DNA of 18,538 nt from positions 1-18,538 of the forward strand of contig CAZVFT010000051.1 in NCBI GenBank assembly GCA_964626495.1, given 5' to 3'. Positions within the stretch are counted from its first letter, which is position 1, and every line of letters starts with the position of its first letter. Source of the DNA: JACNLN01 sp964626495. GTDB taxonomy: Bacteria > Fidelibacterota > Marinisomatia > Marinisomatales > CAZVFT01. Of this stretch, positions 1 to 7,142 are shown in pieces. A program made the translations under genes and the position numbers. The notes under the pieces are model-generated. The model did no database searches and was not told the origin of the DNA. It saw nothing but the letters and a program-made list of their open reading frames with translations.

Positions 1-11
1 CTTTAGAGTTT

Positions 12-36
12 ACAAATATTTCGTATTTGTTCTTTT
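12..36. terminator. AT-rich hairpin at window edge, possible terminator
   Basis: ACAAATA (12-18) and TATTTGT (24-30) form a 7-bp stem with a 5-nt loop, followed on the plus strand by TCTTTT. It lies just past the stop of the minus-strand hydrolase gene. On the minus strand the hairpin is not followed by a T-run. It may serve a plus-strand gene that ends outside the window. The stem is weak and AT-only apart from one pair. Confidence 0.22.
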
Positions 37-47
37 CAGTCCCGGCT

Positions 48-674
48 TCAGATGAGAAACGGATTGGAGAGTTTCTCTCTTCCTATCGCTGTTTCAGGTC
101 CGTGCCCTGTATAGACAACAGTATCATCCGGAAGAATAAGAAGTTTTTCTCGAATGGACTTTATTAACTTTTTGTATGATCCTCCCGGAAGATCGGTTCT
201 TCCGATGGAACCGGCAAAAAGAGTGTCACCACAAAAAAGGATGTTTTCAGCCGGCATGTACAAACAGATACCTCCAGGACTGTGACCGGGCGTATGTATA
301 ATTCCCATTTCAATCTTCCCAGCTTTCAGGGTGGCATCGTTTTCAAGAAACGCTGTTACTTCTGGAACTCCAGAAAACTTAACCCCGAAATATTCACTCT
401 GCAATTGAAGCTCTGACAATACCGGTTCCTCTGCCTTGTGAAGATGAAAACCAACCCCATAGTGTGCCATTACTGCTTTCACGGCACCCACATGATCAAC
501 ATGAGCGTGAGTATTGGCAAGACAGACAGGTTTCAATCCCAGCGAATCTACGGTCTTAATTATTCTATCCGCATCGTCACCAGCATCTATAATGACGGCA
601 TCCATAGTCTCCGGTTCTCCAACCACGTAACAATTCACCATAAAAGGACCCATCGTCAATTTTTCAATAATCAT
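48..674 (-). CDS. MBL-fold metallohydrolase, glyoxalase II-like
   Basis: A 208-residue metallo-beta-lactamase fold hydrolase of the short glyoxalase II-like (YcbL/GloC) type. Both metal sites look complete: THAHVDH at residues 55-61 (H56, H58, D60, H61), the third His in GHSPGG (H131), the bridging Asp in CGDTLF (D150) and the late His in TGHGP (H191). The GRTDLPGG stretch near residue 159 is typical of this subgroup. Known members hydrolyse thioesters such as S-lactoylglutathione, or act on related sulfur compounds, in the cytoplasm; the substrate here cannot be read from sequence. The ATG start is preceded by AGGGGA at a sensible distance. At 208 residues it lacks the C-terminal helical domain of classical GloB. 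Family is secure; exact reaction is not. Confidence 0.88.
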   Translation of the reverse strand: MIIEKLTMGPFMVNCYVVGEPETMDAVIIDAGDDADRIIKTVDSLGLKPVCLANTHAHVDHVGAVKAVMAHYGVGFHLHKAEEPVLSELQLQSEYFGVKFSGVPEVTAFLENDATLKAGKIEMGIIHTPGHSPGGICLYMPAENILFCGDTLFAGSIGRTDLPGGSYKKLIKSIREKLLILPDDTVVYTGHGPETAIGREKLSNPFLI

Positions 675-747
675 TCTTTTCCCCTTCAGAAAGTGGTTCT
701 AACGAAATTTATCCATTGCTACCATTTTGGGATCAGGATAACGGTTG

Positions 748-939
748 TCACTTCTTGAGTTCTTCTAAATGTTCTCTTAGAGCGGCTAACTCTTTATCCA
801 ACTCTTCTTTGTATCTTTCCAGTCTCTCTATCTGTTCCTCCTTACTTAAAAACCTGCGTGGTGGACAACAACACCCGCCATACCTACGGCTATAGGCGTG
901 ATGATGCCGAGAATGATGATATTTGGGTTCACAGCACAT
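748..939 (-). CDS. Small Cys/His-rich protein with coiled-coil tail
   Basis: A 63-residue protein with two parts. The first 30 residues are rich in Cys, His, Arg and Tyr: CC at 2-3, HH at 8-9, HHH at 12-14, CCC at 23-25, then PP. From about residue 31 it becomes a charged amphipathic helix (EEQIERLERYKEELDKEL) ending in KK, which should form a coiled coil. The start is well supported: AGGAGG (plus-strand 948-953) lies 8 nt upstream of the ATG. The composition recalls small proteins of the DUF5320 kind, which also combine a Cys/Gly-rich head with a C-terminal coiled coil, but I cannot confirm membership. Metal binding by the head is an inference. It lies 73 nt upstream of the hydrolase on the same strand, so co-transcription is possible. 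No established function. Confidence 0.72.
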   Translation of the reverse strand: MCCEPKYHHSRHHHAYSRRYGGCCCPPRRFLSKEEQIERLERYKEELDKELAALREHLEELKK

Positions 940-1147
940 TTTGGTTTCCTCCTTCTTATTTTCTCTTAGTTAAAATTTTTTCATTCCTAACAATACCTAA
1001 TATTACATTAGTATTGGGTAAAGGTAAACGCCAAAAAAGAGCAACTAATGTTGACCATAAACAGAAGAAATTACGAGCTAACTAATTGCTACCCGTTGCA
1101 ATTGCCATATCAGACATAAGTAGAATTTCTGTTTTTGCACGGCGGGA
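940..1147. other. Intergenic region upstream of the small Cys/His protein
   Basis: AT-rich, 208 nt, between the GTPase stop and the small-protein start, both on the minus strand. It should hold the promoter of the small protein. An imperfect inverted repeat (ACCTAATA at 995-1002, TATTGGGT at 1012-1019, one G-T pair, 9-nt gap) lies about 56 nt upstream of the start codon and could be an operator; it lacks a T-run and does not look like a terminator. The reading frames crossing this stretch show no protein-like composition. Confidence 0.4.
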
Positions 1148-2134
1148 TTAAATACTCAACTCAACAACATCGCCGTCCTGTAGGACATTGTCCTGTCCTA
1201 CCATCTGTCCATCATATACGGCACTGCCCCAGACTCGTACTGATTTCAGTTTTTCGAAGAAATCAGAGTGAATCTTGTATGCAAAATCCGCAACGGTGCT
1301 TCCTTTTTTCAACACAAATGGCTTCTCGAGATCCGCTGGCTTTCCGGGAGGTTTAGAGTAAACTCGAATGATTTCAAGTTTCTCGAACACAGCTTGTTTT
1401 ACATCCTCTATGTTTCGACCCGTTATTGCAGAGACGGGTAAGAAAGACCAGTCACCCTTCAGCAACTCACAACATATCTCAAAATCATCGTCATAATTCT
1501 TACTATCACACTTATTGACCAGCCCAATGAGCGGAATTAAAGTCACACGACTCTGCTTGGTATAATGGTCTTTCAGCCAGTACGGTACAATCTGGTGATC
1601 CTTCAGCAATGCAAGCGTATTTTTAAATTGCTCAACAGGGTCAGCTTGCAGATCTACAACCAGCAGGATTAAATCCGACCTTCGAATCAACTCAATTAAT
1701 TCCGGCTCTACATAGTCTCTGTTCAGTGGGGGTGTATCTATTAGCTGAACCTGAATGTTTTCAAACGGCATCATACCGGGAGTGGGTGCCCAGGTTGTAA
1801 AAGGAACCTTTGAAACTTTAGGTGCGGCATGGGTTAGTGCTGTTACCAGAGAAGACTTGCCCACATTTGCTGGTCCAATGATTACTGCCTGTCCCGCACC
1901 CTCACTTTCGATGTGAAAAGCAGAATACTGCTGGCTTACTTTCTGCCTCCTCTGAGTAGCACTTTTTAACTTCGACAGCCGTTTACGTAAATTAGCTCTC
2001 AGTTTATCCGTCCCCTTGTGTTTCGGGATAGCGCTGATAAACTCCTCGAGACAGGTGATTTTTTCCGCAGCAGTTTTAGCGGATTGATATCGCCTTTCCG
2101 CCTCAATAGCTTCTGGAGGAAGATTTGTTGGCAT
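1148..2134 (-). CDS. TGS-domain GTPase, DRG/Obg type
   Basis: A 328-residue GTPase. Residues 1-58 form a basic helical lead with the stretch IPKHKGTDKLRANLRKRL. The G domain follows: G1/P-loop GPANVGKS (87-94), G3 DTPP (133-136), G4 NKCD (207-210) and G5 SAI (235-237). A C-terminal TGS domain occupies about 271-328 (PFVLKKGSTVADFAYKIH onward). This arrangement matches the DRG-like branch of the OBG family, whose known members bind ribosomes or RNA. The G3 element is DTPP instead of the usual DxPG, so the flexible Gly of switch II is a Pro. The MPTNLPPEAIEAE N-terminus fits this family, so I keep this ATG although no good ribosome binding site precedes it. It lies downstream of the CDP-alcohol transferase terminator, so it probably has its own promoter in 2135-2180. 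Function in this organism is unknown. Confidence 0.87.
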   Translation of the reverse strand: MPTNLPPEAIEAERRYQSAKTAAEKITCLEEFISAIPKHKGTDKLRANLRKRLSKLKSATQRRQKVSQQYSAFHIESEGAGQAVIIGPANVGKSSLVTALTHAAPKVSKVPFTTWAPTPGMMPFENIQVQLIDTPPLNRDYVEPELIELIRRSDLILLVVDLQADPVEQFKNTLALLKDHQIVPYWLKDHYTKQSRVTLIPLIGLVNKCDSKNYDDDFEICCELLKGDWSFLPVSAITGRNIEDVKQAVFEKLEIIRVYSKPPGKPADLEKPFVLKKGSTVADFAYKIHSDFFEKLKSVRVWGSAVYDGQMVGQDNVLQDGDVVELSI

Positions 2135-2179
2135 AGCTAGTAAGTTTTACTATTCTTAAAATAAGTACACTTCAACATA

Positions 2180-2207
2180 TAAAGAAAAACCAGTATTATA
2201 TGCTGGT
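2180..2207 (-). terminator. Intrinsic terminator of the CDP-alcohol transferase gene
   Basis: ACCAGTAT (2189-2196) and ATGCTGGT (2200-2207) form an 8-bp stem (one G-T pair) with a 3-nt loop. Read on the minus strand the hairpin runs directly into TTTTTCTTT, the classical intrinsic terminator layout. It sits about 35 nt beyond the stop codon at 2241. Confidence 0.68.
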
Positions 2208-2240
2208 GTAAATCATATCCGAATATCACTCTGGAGGAAA

Positions 2241-2801
2241 CTAAACAAGCCATTTCTTGAAAGGTTCTCTTGCCTCAATCTCGCTGAATCCTGAGAAGAA
2301 TGCCCTGATATTCTCCCAGCAGTGATCCCAGGTTATTAGTAGTACCACTGAAATATAAATCAAAAACAACCACCAGAACAGTGGGGCATAGAGATAACTA
2401 ATCAGAAGGCACAGACCATAGCTCAGTCCGATATAAGTGGCAAAGAGTGACCAGCCTGTAAAGGCAAATGTGACAAGAATCAAAAAGGCGAAATAAAACA
2501 AAGAAATCCAGAGTGAAATAATTCCGCTTTCGGTAAAATAGATAATCATAGAAAATGCCAAAATCACATCAACGATCAGGTCATTCTCACCAATCCAGGT
2601 CTGTTTTCCTTCTTTATCTCTTCTGGCAAAAAAACCATCAAATACATCAGTAATCCATCCAATCAGAAGTAAGACAAAAACAACAGAAAGCCCATTCTTC
2701 CCCCAGATTAACCCTGTCAAAATGATCAGCAGTGAAATAAACAACCGAAAGGTAGTAAGGACATCGGCGATAAATTTTAGTTTGAAAAAATTCGATTTCA
2801 T
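2241..2801 (-). CDS. CDP-alcohol phosphatidyltransferase family membrane protein
   Basis: A 186-residue multi-pass membrane protein with the CDP-alcohol phosphotransferase signature: D52-x2-D55-G56-x2-A59-R60, then G71 with D74 and D78. Members transfer a phospho-alcohol between CDP-diacylglycerol or a CDP-alcohol and a second alcohol at the cytoplasmic membrane, for example PgsA or PssA in phospholipid synthesis. The spacing is slightly unusual: ten residues separate AR from the Gly (usually eight) and only two separate the Gly from the next Asp (usually three), so the last Asp pair is shifted by about one residue. All four acidic residues are present, so activity is plausible. About five or six hydrophobic segments are visible (roughly 17-33, 38-51, 76-93, 96-118, 123-138, 141-158). 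It is flanked downstream by an intrinsic terminator and is probably a single-gene unit. Substrate cannot be assigned. Confidence 0.8.
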   Translation of the reverse strand: MKSNFFKLKFIADVLTTFRLFISLLIILTGLIWGKNGLSVVFVLLLIGWITDVFDGFFARRDKEGKQTWIGENDLIVDVILAFSMIIYFTESGIISLWISLFYFAFLILVTFAFTGWSLFATYIGLSYGLCLLISYLYAPLFWWLFLIYISVVLLITWDHCWENIRAFFSGFSEIEAREPFKKWLV

Positions 2802-3051
2802 CTTACTCTCTTTTTTCTCCTGAAAGTACCTGTAACTTAAAGAATCTCATTTGATCCGCAGAATCTTCCTCGACCCGTAGGGTCTCTCCAATGGAGTCTC
2901 CAAAGGAGTCCTTTGTGACCTGTGGAGGAGGAGGGCGTGGCGAACAATCCAGACTAAAAATTTATCAGTTTAAACGAATAAAATGGTTTTTTAGATAGGA
3001 TAGCGTGACATATCCTTTTTTTTTACTTTTAGAAAGAGCATGCCTATAGGA
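2802..3051. other. Intergenic region with palindromic GC-rich core
   Basis: 250 nt between two minus-strand genes. The core at about 2855-2945 is clearly GC-richer than its surroundings and holds short back-to-back palindromes: gacccgtagggtc (2872-2884), ctccaatggag (2886-2896) and ctccaaaggag (2898-2908). The first corresponds in sequence context to gtcccgaagggac at 10363-10375 in the atpE-atpF repeat element, with both changed positions paired. I read it as a degenerate member of the same repeat family. No convincing protein is encoded. Confidence 0.45.
2997..3024 (+). terminator. Terminator-like hairpin with T9 tract, plus strand
   Basis: AGGATA (2997-3002) and TATCCT (3011-3016) form a 6-bp stem with an 8-nt loop, followed by nine consecutive T (3016-3024) on the plus strand. 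No plus-strand gene precedes it: both neighbours are on the minus strand. Read on the minus strand the hairpin is followed by TATCTAAAAAACC, not a T-run, so it is a poor terminator for kbl. Confidence 0.42.
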
Positions 3052-4281
3052 CTATCTGGTTTCTTTATATTTTTTCAAGATATCAATCACATCGTCAATA
3101 TCATACTCAGTATGATCGGCTGTTATCTGAAACCTGATTTCCTCATCTCCCTTTGGAACAACGGGGAAATTTAATCCAGTGGCTAAAACACCATTTACTG
3201 TGAGATAATTAACCATTTCAGACGTTTTTTGTGTATCTCTAACCATTAATGGTACAACCGGATGAGCACCTTCGATGGTTTCATAACCTGCTTCTTTCAA
3301 GCCATATTCAAATCGCTTGGTCATTTTACTCAGGTGTTTCAATATCTCAAGCCCTCTGGGGCTGTCGAGGATTTCAATGGCTTTCATCGCTGCCGCCGCT
3401 TCAGAAGCGGTGATTGGATTGGAGTAGATATACATAGGTGCCGTTTCACGAAGGTATTGAATAATGGTCGATGAAGATACAACATAACCACCGTTTATTC
3501 CGAATCCTTTTCCTAACGTTCCGATAATAATGTCTACCTTCGTACCTGTGTATTCTTCTGTCCCTCTGCCGGTTTTTCCCATAGCACCGACTCCATGAGA
3601 ATCATCAACAATAGTGATGATTCCTTCTTCGAATTTGTCATTATATTTATCAGAGATTGCTACGAATTCGTCCAGTGGAGCATTGTCACCCCTCATACTA
3701 AATACACCATCTGTCACACAAAGGGCTCGTTTGCCTGTTCCGATGGCTTCTTTGAGTTTTGCTTCAAAATCAGCCATATCGTTATGCTTATAGATGAATT
3801 TCCCTGCGGGTCTGGACAGCCGCATTGCTTGAATGATGCAATTGTGATTCAGTTCATCACTGATAAATACGGTTTCTTTTGTGGTCAAAGGAACGATAAC
3901 TCCCAGACTTGTTACATAGGCAGAACTGAAAATCATAGCCTCTTCTCGTCTGTGGAATTCTGCCAATTTGTTTTCTAAGGTGATGTGTGGTTTATAAGTA
4001 CCGCTGATAAATCTAACAGCACCAGGACCAGCTCCAAATTTTTTTGCAGCCTCCTCTTCTGCCTTAATTACCTCATTGCGAAGGGACATACCCAGATAAG
4101 AATTGGAATTCATTTTGATAAATTCTTTATCGCCTTCTCCTTCGATGAAGTAACGGGGTCCCTTTTTCCCCTCTGCAGTTTTCAAGCCAGTAGTAACCAT
4201 CTCTTTTCCCTTAGCTGTACCTTTTTCATTGAGCTCATTGAGAGCTTCTTGTAATTTAACTTCTAACCTGGTTGCTGACAT
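3052..4281 (-). CDS. kbl: Glycine C-acetyltransferase (2-amino-3-ketobutyrate CoA ligase)
   Basis: A 409-residue PLP enzyme of the alpha-oxoamine synthase family that converts 2-amino-3-ketobutyrate and CoA into glycine and acetyl-CoA in the cytoplasm. Visible landmarks are the Schiff-base lysine K258 in GTLGKGFG, the PLP-ring contact DDSHGVG (226-232) and FISGTYKPHITLE (91-103), which is diagnostic for this family. Length is close to the usual 395-400 residues, with a slightly longer N-terminus. The preceding gene is the L-threonine 3-dehydrogenase that makes its substrate. The two are fused head to tail as TAAATG, with the AGGAGG ribosome binding site inside the last codons of the upstream gene, so translation is probably coupled. 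Related family members (SPT, KAPA synthase, ALAS) use similar folds, but the gene pairing settles the assignment. Confidence 0.93.
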   Translation of the reverse strand: MSATRLEVKLQEALNELNEKGTAKGKEMVTTGLKTAEGKKGPRYFIEGEGDKEFIKMNSNSYLGMSLRNEVIKAEEEAAKKFGAGPGAVRFISGTYKPHITLENKLAEFHRREEAMIFSSAYVTSLGVIVPLTTKETVFISDELNHNCIIQAMRLSRPAGKFIYKHNDMADFEAKLKEAIGTGKRALCVTDGVFSMRGDNAPLDEFVAISDKYNDKFEEGIITIVDDSHGVGAMGKTGRGTEEYTGTKVDIIIGTLGKGFGINGGYVVSSSTIIQYLRETAPMYIYSNPITASEAAAAMKAIEILDSPRGLEILKHLSKMTKRFEYGLKEAGYETIEGAHPVVPLMVRDTQKTSEMVNYLTVNGVLATGLNFPVVPKGDEEIRFQITADHTEYDIDDVIDILKKYKETR

Positions 4282-5244
4282 TTATTCCTCCTTAGATTTT
4301 AATTTTTTAGACAAGACTTCAATCATATCTTTTGTCATAGCTTCAAGATCGTATTCGGGATTCCATCCCCACTCTTCACGTGCTGTACTATCATCCATAT
4401 TGTTTGGCCATGATTCGGCGATTGCCTGTTTTACGGAATCAATATCATAATCTATCGTGAATTCTGGTATTATCTTTTTAATTTCAGCAGCAATGATTCC
4501 CGGATCAAAACTCATGGCAGTTACGTTGAACGCATTTCTATGTTTCAACCTGACTGGATTAACTTCCATAATATCAATGGCTGCTTTTATGGCATCAGGC
4601 ATATACATCATATCCAAAAATGTCCCTGCTTTGATGTAGCAGGTGTACCTCTTATGTTTGATTGCTTCGTAATAAATTTCTACTGCATAATCAGTCGTAC
4701 CACCTCCCGGTAATGTCTCATTTGAAATGATACCGGGATAACGCACACCACGAGTGTCCACACCAAACCGTTTGTAATAATAATCACACAATAATTCGCC
4801 TGCGACTTTGGTGACACCGTACATTGTATTGGGACGCTGTATCGTATTCTGTGGAGTATTATCGAGGGGAGTCGTTGGACCAAAAGCCCCAATAGAACTG
4901 GGTGTAAACACTGAACATCCATACTCACGAGCAACTTCTAAAACGTTATAAAGACCATTAATATTTACCTCCCAGGCAAGTTGTGGCTTGGCTTCCGCCA
5001 CGGCTGAGAGTATCGCTGCAAGATGATAGATAGTATCCACCTTGTAATTTTTTACTACTTCTGCAACAGAGTCAATTTGGGAACAATTGATAAAATGAAA
5101 CGGACCCGAATTCAACAGCGTTTCACCTGGTTCCGTCTTATGACCTGTTGCAACGACATTGTCACTCCCGTACCTTTCCCGAAGAGCCAACGACAATTCA
5201 GAACCAATTTGTCCTACAGCTCCAGTTACTAATGCTTTTGTCAT
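4282..5244 (-). CDS. L-threonine 3-dehydrogenase, SDR/epimerase type
   Basis: A 320-residue extended short-chain dehydrogenase that oxidises L-threonine to 2-amino-3-ketobutyrate with NAD+. The Rossmann motif is TGAVGQIGSE (G8, G11, G14). The catalytic set is S116/S117 in TPSSIGAFGP and Y142-x3-K146 in MYGVTKVAGE. The stretch RYPGIISNETLPGGGTTDYA (168-187) is characteristic of the SDR-type threonine dehydrogenases, known in archaea and in Bacteroidetes such as Flavobacterium, and distinguishes it from UDP-sugar epimerases. It is not the zinc-dependent Tdh of E. coli. A strong AGGAGG (plus-strand 5250-5255) precedes the ATG. It is immediately followed by kbl; together they form the threonine-to-glycine pathway. 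Confidence 0.92.
   Translation of the reverse strand: MTKALVTGAVGQIGSELSLALRERYGSDNVVATGHKTEPGETLLNSGPFHFINCSQIDSVAEVVKNYKVDTIYHLAAILSAVAEAKPQLAWEVNINGLYNVLEVAREYGCSVFTPSSIGAFGPTTPLDNTPQNTIQRPNTMYGVTKVAGELLCDYYYKRFGVDTRGVRYPGIISNETLPGGGTTDYAVEIYYEAIKHKRYTCYIKAGTFLDMMYMPDAIKAAIDIMEVNPVRLKHRNAFNVTAMSFDPGIIAAEIKKIIPEFTIDYDIDSVKQAIAESWPNNMDDSTAREEWGWNPEYDLEAMTKDMIEVLSKKLKSKEE
4287..4292 (-). promoter_or_regulatory. kbl ribosome binding site inside upstream gene
   Basis: AGGAGG on the minus strand lies in the last Lys-Glu-Glu codons of the threonine dehydrogenase gene, 5 nt before the kbl ATG, with the stop TAA directly touching the start (TAAATG). This geometry supports translational coupling of the two enzymes. 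Confidence 0.8.
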
Positions 5245-5485
5245 CTGTTCCTCCTATAGTTCAACATATAAGTGAATGCATGTGATAGATTTGAATCGTG
5301 TTTATTTAATTGATTTAGCGATATGATTATTCGAAGCAAAATTTAGCTGTATTGTTATTATCCTTCAAGAAGATTTAGCAGATTCTCGTCGGTGATATAA
5401 ACCGTTTTGCCGAATTCCCCTTGTTTATCCCTAATCCTGCCATTAAATTCAACTACAACTTTTTAGTCGAAGAAATTTATTATTT
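5245..5485. other. Divergent intergenic region between threonine operon and parA
   Basis: 241 nt between outward-pointing genes; promoters of both the threonine operon and the par-atp block must lie here or overlap it. I could not pick a convincing -35/-10 pair on either strand. On the minus strand 5358-5462 is an open frame of 34 codons with protein-like composition but no start codon; see the separate entry. The parA start has no good Shine-Dalgarno sequence, only GAAG about 15 nt upstream. Confidence 0.5.
5358..5462 (-). pseudogene. Possible remnant of a gene 3' end
   Basis: Minus-strand frame reading KVVVEFNGRIRD, then KQGEFGKTVYITDENLL, ending NLLEG and a stop at 5358-5360. It is open only between two stops and has no ATG, GTG or TTG start. 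The residue pattern (alternating hydrophobics, an amphipathic end, charged loops) looks like the tail of a real protein. It would have been cut off at its 5' side where parA now begins. It may equally be chance; I do not recognise a family. Confidence 0.22.
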
Positions 5486-6262
5486 ATGACGAAAATAATC
5501 GGATTTGTTAATCAAAAGGGGGGAGTGGGGAAAACCACTTCGGCAGTGAACATGGCTGCAGGTTTCGCAGTTACGGAAAACCGGACATTGCTTGTTGATC
5601 TGGATCCCCAAACCAATGCTACCTCCGGGGTGGAAAATATCTTAAAAGGAAGAAAGAATAATAGTGATTACAGTACTTATGATATGTTAATCAACGATGT
5701 ATCCGTTAAGGATATAATTACGAAAACTAAGCTCTCCTTTTTAGATGTTATCCCAAGCAGTCACGACTTGGTGGGGGCTGAAATCGAGCTTGTGGGTCTG
5801 ATGGCAAGAGAATATAAACTAAAAAATGCTCTGGATGGGGTTGTTGGTCATTACGAATTCGTGTTGATTGATTGCCCGCCATCTTTGGGCTTGTTAACCT
5901 TGAATGCTTTAGCTTTTTCAGATTCTGTACTGATTCCTATTCAATGTGAATATTACGCATTAGAGGGATTAAGCCAATTGCTGCAGACAATCCGTCTGGT
6001 ACAGCGTAATTTAAATAAAAAGTTGGATATTGAGGGGGTTCTAATAACAATGTACGATAGGCGTCTTAATCTTTCCAAGCAGGTCGAAGAAGAGGTTAGG
6101 AGCTATTTTATTGATAAGACTTTTAAAACGATTATTCATCGGAATGTTAGACTGGGAGAAGCCCCGGGTTTTGGGAAACCCATTTTATTGTATGAAGCAA
6201 ATTCGAGGGGAGCCCGGGACTATTTGAGTTTAGTGGAGGAAATTTTAACTCGTGGCAAATAA
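5486..6262 (+). CDS. parA: ParA/Soj chromosome-partitioning ATPase
   Basis: A 258-residue ParA-type ATPase that, with ParB and parS DNA, moves and separates replicated chromosome origins. The deviant Walker A motif KGGVGKTT occupies residues 11-18, with the signature Lys (K11) and the P-loop Lys (K16). DLDPQTNAT (38-46) is the Walker A' strand, and FVLIDCPPSLG (125-135) is Walker B with D129. There is no N-terminal HTH extension, so it is of the short chromosomal Soj type, not the plasmid P1 type. The ATG start directly precedes TKIIGFVNQKGG, the usual N-terminus. It overlaps parB by 11 nt and is the first gene of the plus-strand run leading into the ATP synthase operon. Confidence 0.96.
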   Translation: MTKIIGFVNQKGGVGKTTSAVNMAAGFAVTENRTLLVDLDPQTNATSGVENILKGRKNNSDYSTYDMLINDVSVKDIITKTKLSFLDVIPSSHDLVGAEIELVGLMAREYKLKNALDGVVGHYEFVLIDCPPSLGLLTLNALAFSDSVLIPIQCEYYALEGLSQLLQTIRLVQRNLNKKLDIEGVLITMYDRRLNLSKQVEEEVRSYFIDKTFKTIIHRNVRLGEAPGFGKPILLYEANSRGARDYLSLVEEILTRGK

Positions 6263-7124
6263 ACGACTTGGCCGTGGGCTGGAAGCATTAATACGCCCCA
6301 TACCGGAGGAAGCTTCAGAATCTGAATATATTTTGTATCTTCCTGTAGATTTAATTTCACCAAACCCAAACCAACCAAGACAAAACTTCAGCGAGCAAAG
6401 TCTGCAGGAGCTGGCTGATTCCATCAGGGAAAAAGGAGTCATCCAGGCGATTTCAGTTAGAAAGCGGGGAGACAGGTATGAGTTGATTGCAGGTGAGCGT
6501 CGCTTGCGTGCCACTCAGATAGTTGGCCTAAAAAAGATTCCAGTACACGTGTTAGAGGTGAAAGATGACTCTGAGATGATGGTGTATTCTCTGATTGAAA
6601 ACATTCAACGTGATGATCTTAATGTTATTGAAGAAGCAGAAGCGTACGCTAATCTTCATAACAAGCACAAATTGTCTCATGCTCAGATTGCTGGGGCAGT
6701 TGGGAAGAGTAGAGTATCCATTACCAACGCTCTACGCCTTTTAAACCTCCCTTCGGAGATACAACAGGGTCTCAGAGATGAAAAAATCAGTGCCGGTCAT
6801 GCGAGAGCTCTGCTCGGATTAAAAGACACAAAGTTAATGTTGAAGTTGTATCACAGAATTTTGAATCGTAAAGAAAGTGTGAGAACAGCTGAAGAGCTTG
6901 TTTCAAAACTCAACAGGTTACCGTTAACTAAAAAATCTAAAAGGGAAAAGATTTCACGACCAAAATCCCCCGAACTCCGGAAACTTGAGGATGATCTCAT
7001 CTCCATTCTGGGAACAAAAGTATCCGTCAGATCAAAGGTAAAAGGAGGCGTTATTGAAATAGAGTATTATTCCAATGATGATTTAGACAGACTCCTTGAT
7101 TTATTCTATCTTATCGAGAATTGA
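6252..7124 (+). CDS. parB: ParB/Spo0J centromere-binding CTPase
   Basis: A 290-residue ParB protein. The N-terminal LGRGLEALI (6-14) is the ParA-stimulating tail. Residues 28-103 form the ParB/sulfiredoxin-like CTP-binding domain with GERRLRA (81-87) and ENIQRDDLN (116-124). An HTH for parS recognition spans about 142-164 (SHAQIAGAVGKSRVSITNAL). The C-terminal 50 residues (LRKLEDDLISILGTKVSV onward) form the dimerisation domain. The start is GTG at 6252, supported by GGAGGA at 6235-6240 and by the conserved MANKRLGRGLEALI; it overlaps parA by 11 nt. No canonical 16-bp parS palindrome was seen in the window. Confidence 0.96.
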   Translation: MANKRLGRGLEALIRPIPEEASESEYILYLPVDLISPNPNQPRQNFSEQSLQELADSIREKGVIQAISVRKRGDRYELIAGERRLRATQIVGLKKIPVHVLEVKDDSEMMVYSLIENIQRDDLNVIEEAEAYANLHNKHKLSHAQIAGAVGKSRVSITNALRLLNLPSEIQQGLRDEKISAGHARALLGLKDTKLMLKLYHRILNRKESVRTAEELVSKLNRLPLTKKSKREKISRPKSPELRKLEDDLISILGTKVSVRSKVKGGVIEIEYYSNDDLDRLLDLFYLIEN

Positions 7125-7142
7125 TCTATTATTTGGGGTGCC

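Noticed and set aside
3262..4450. Several plus-strand open frames opposite kbl and the threonine dehydrogenase
   Set aside because: They are shadows of two well-supported minus-strand genes.
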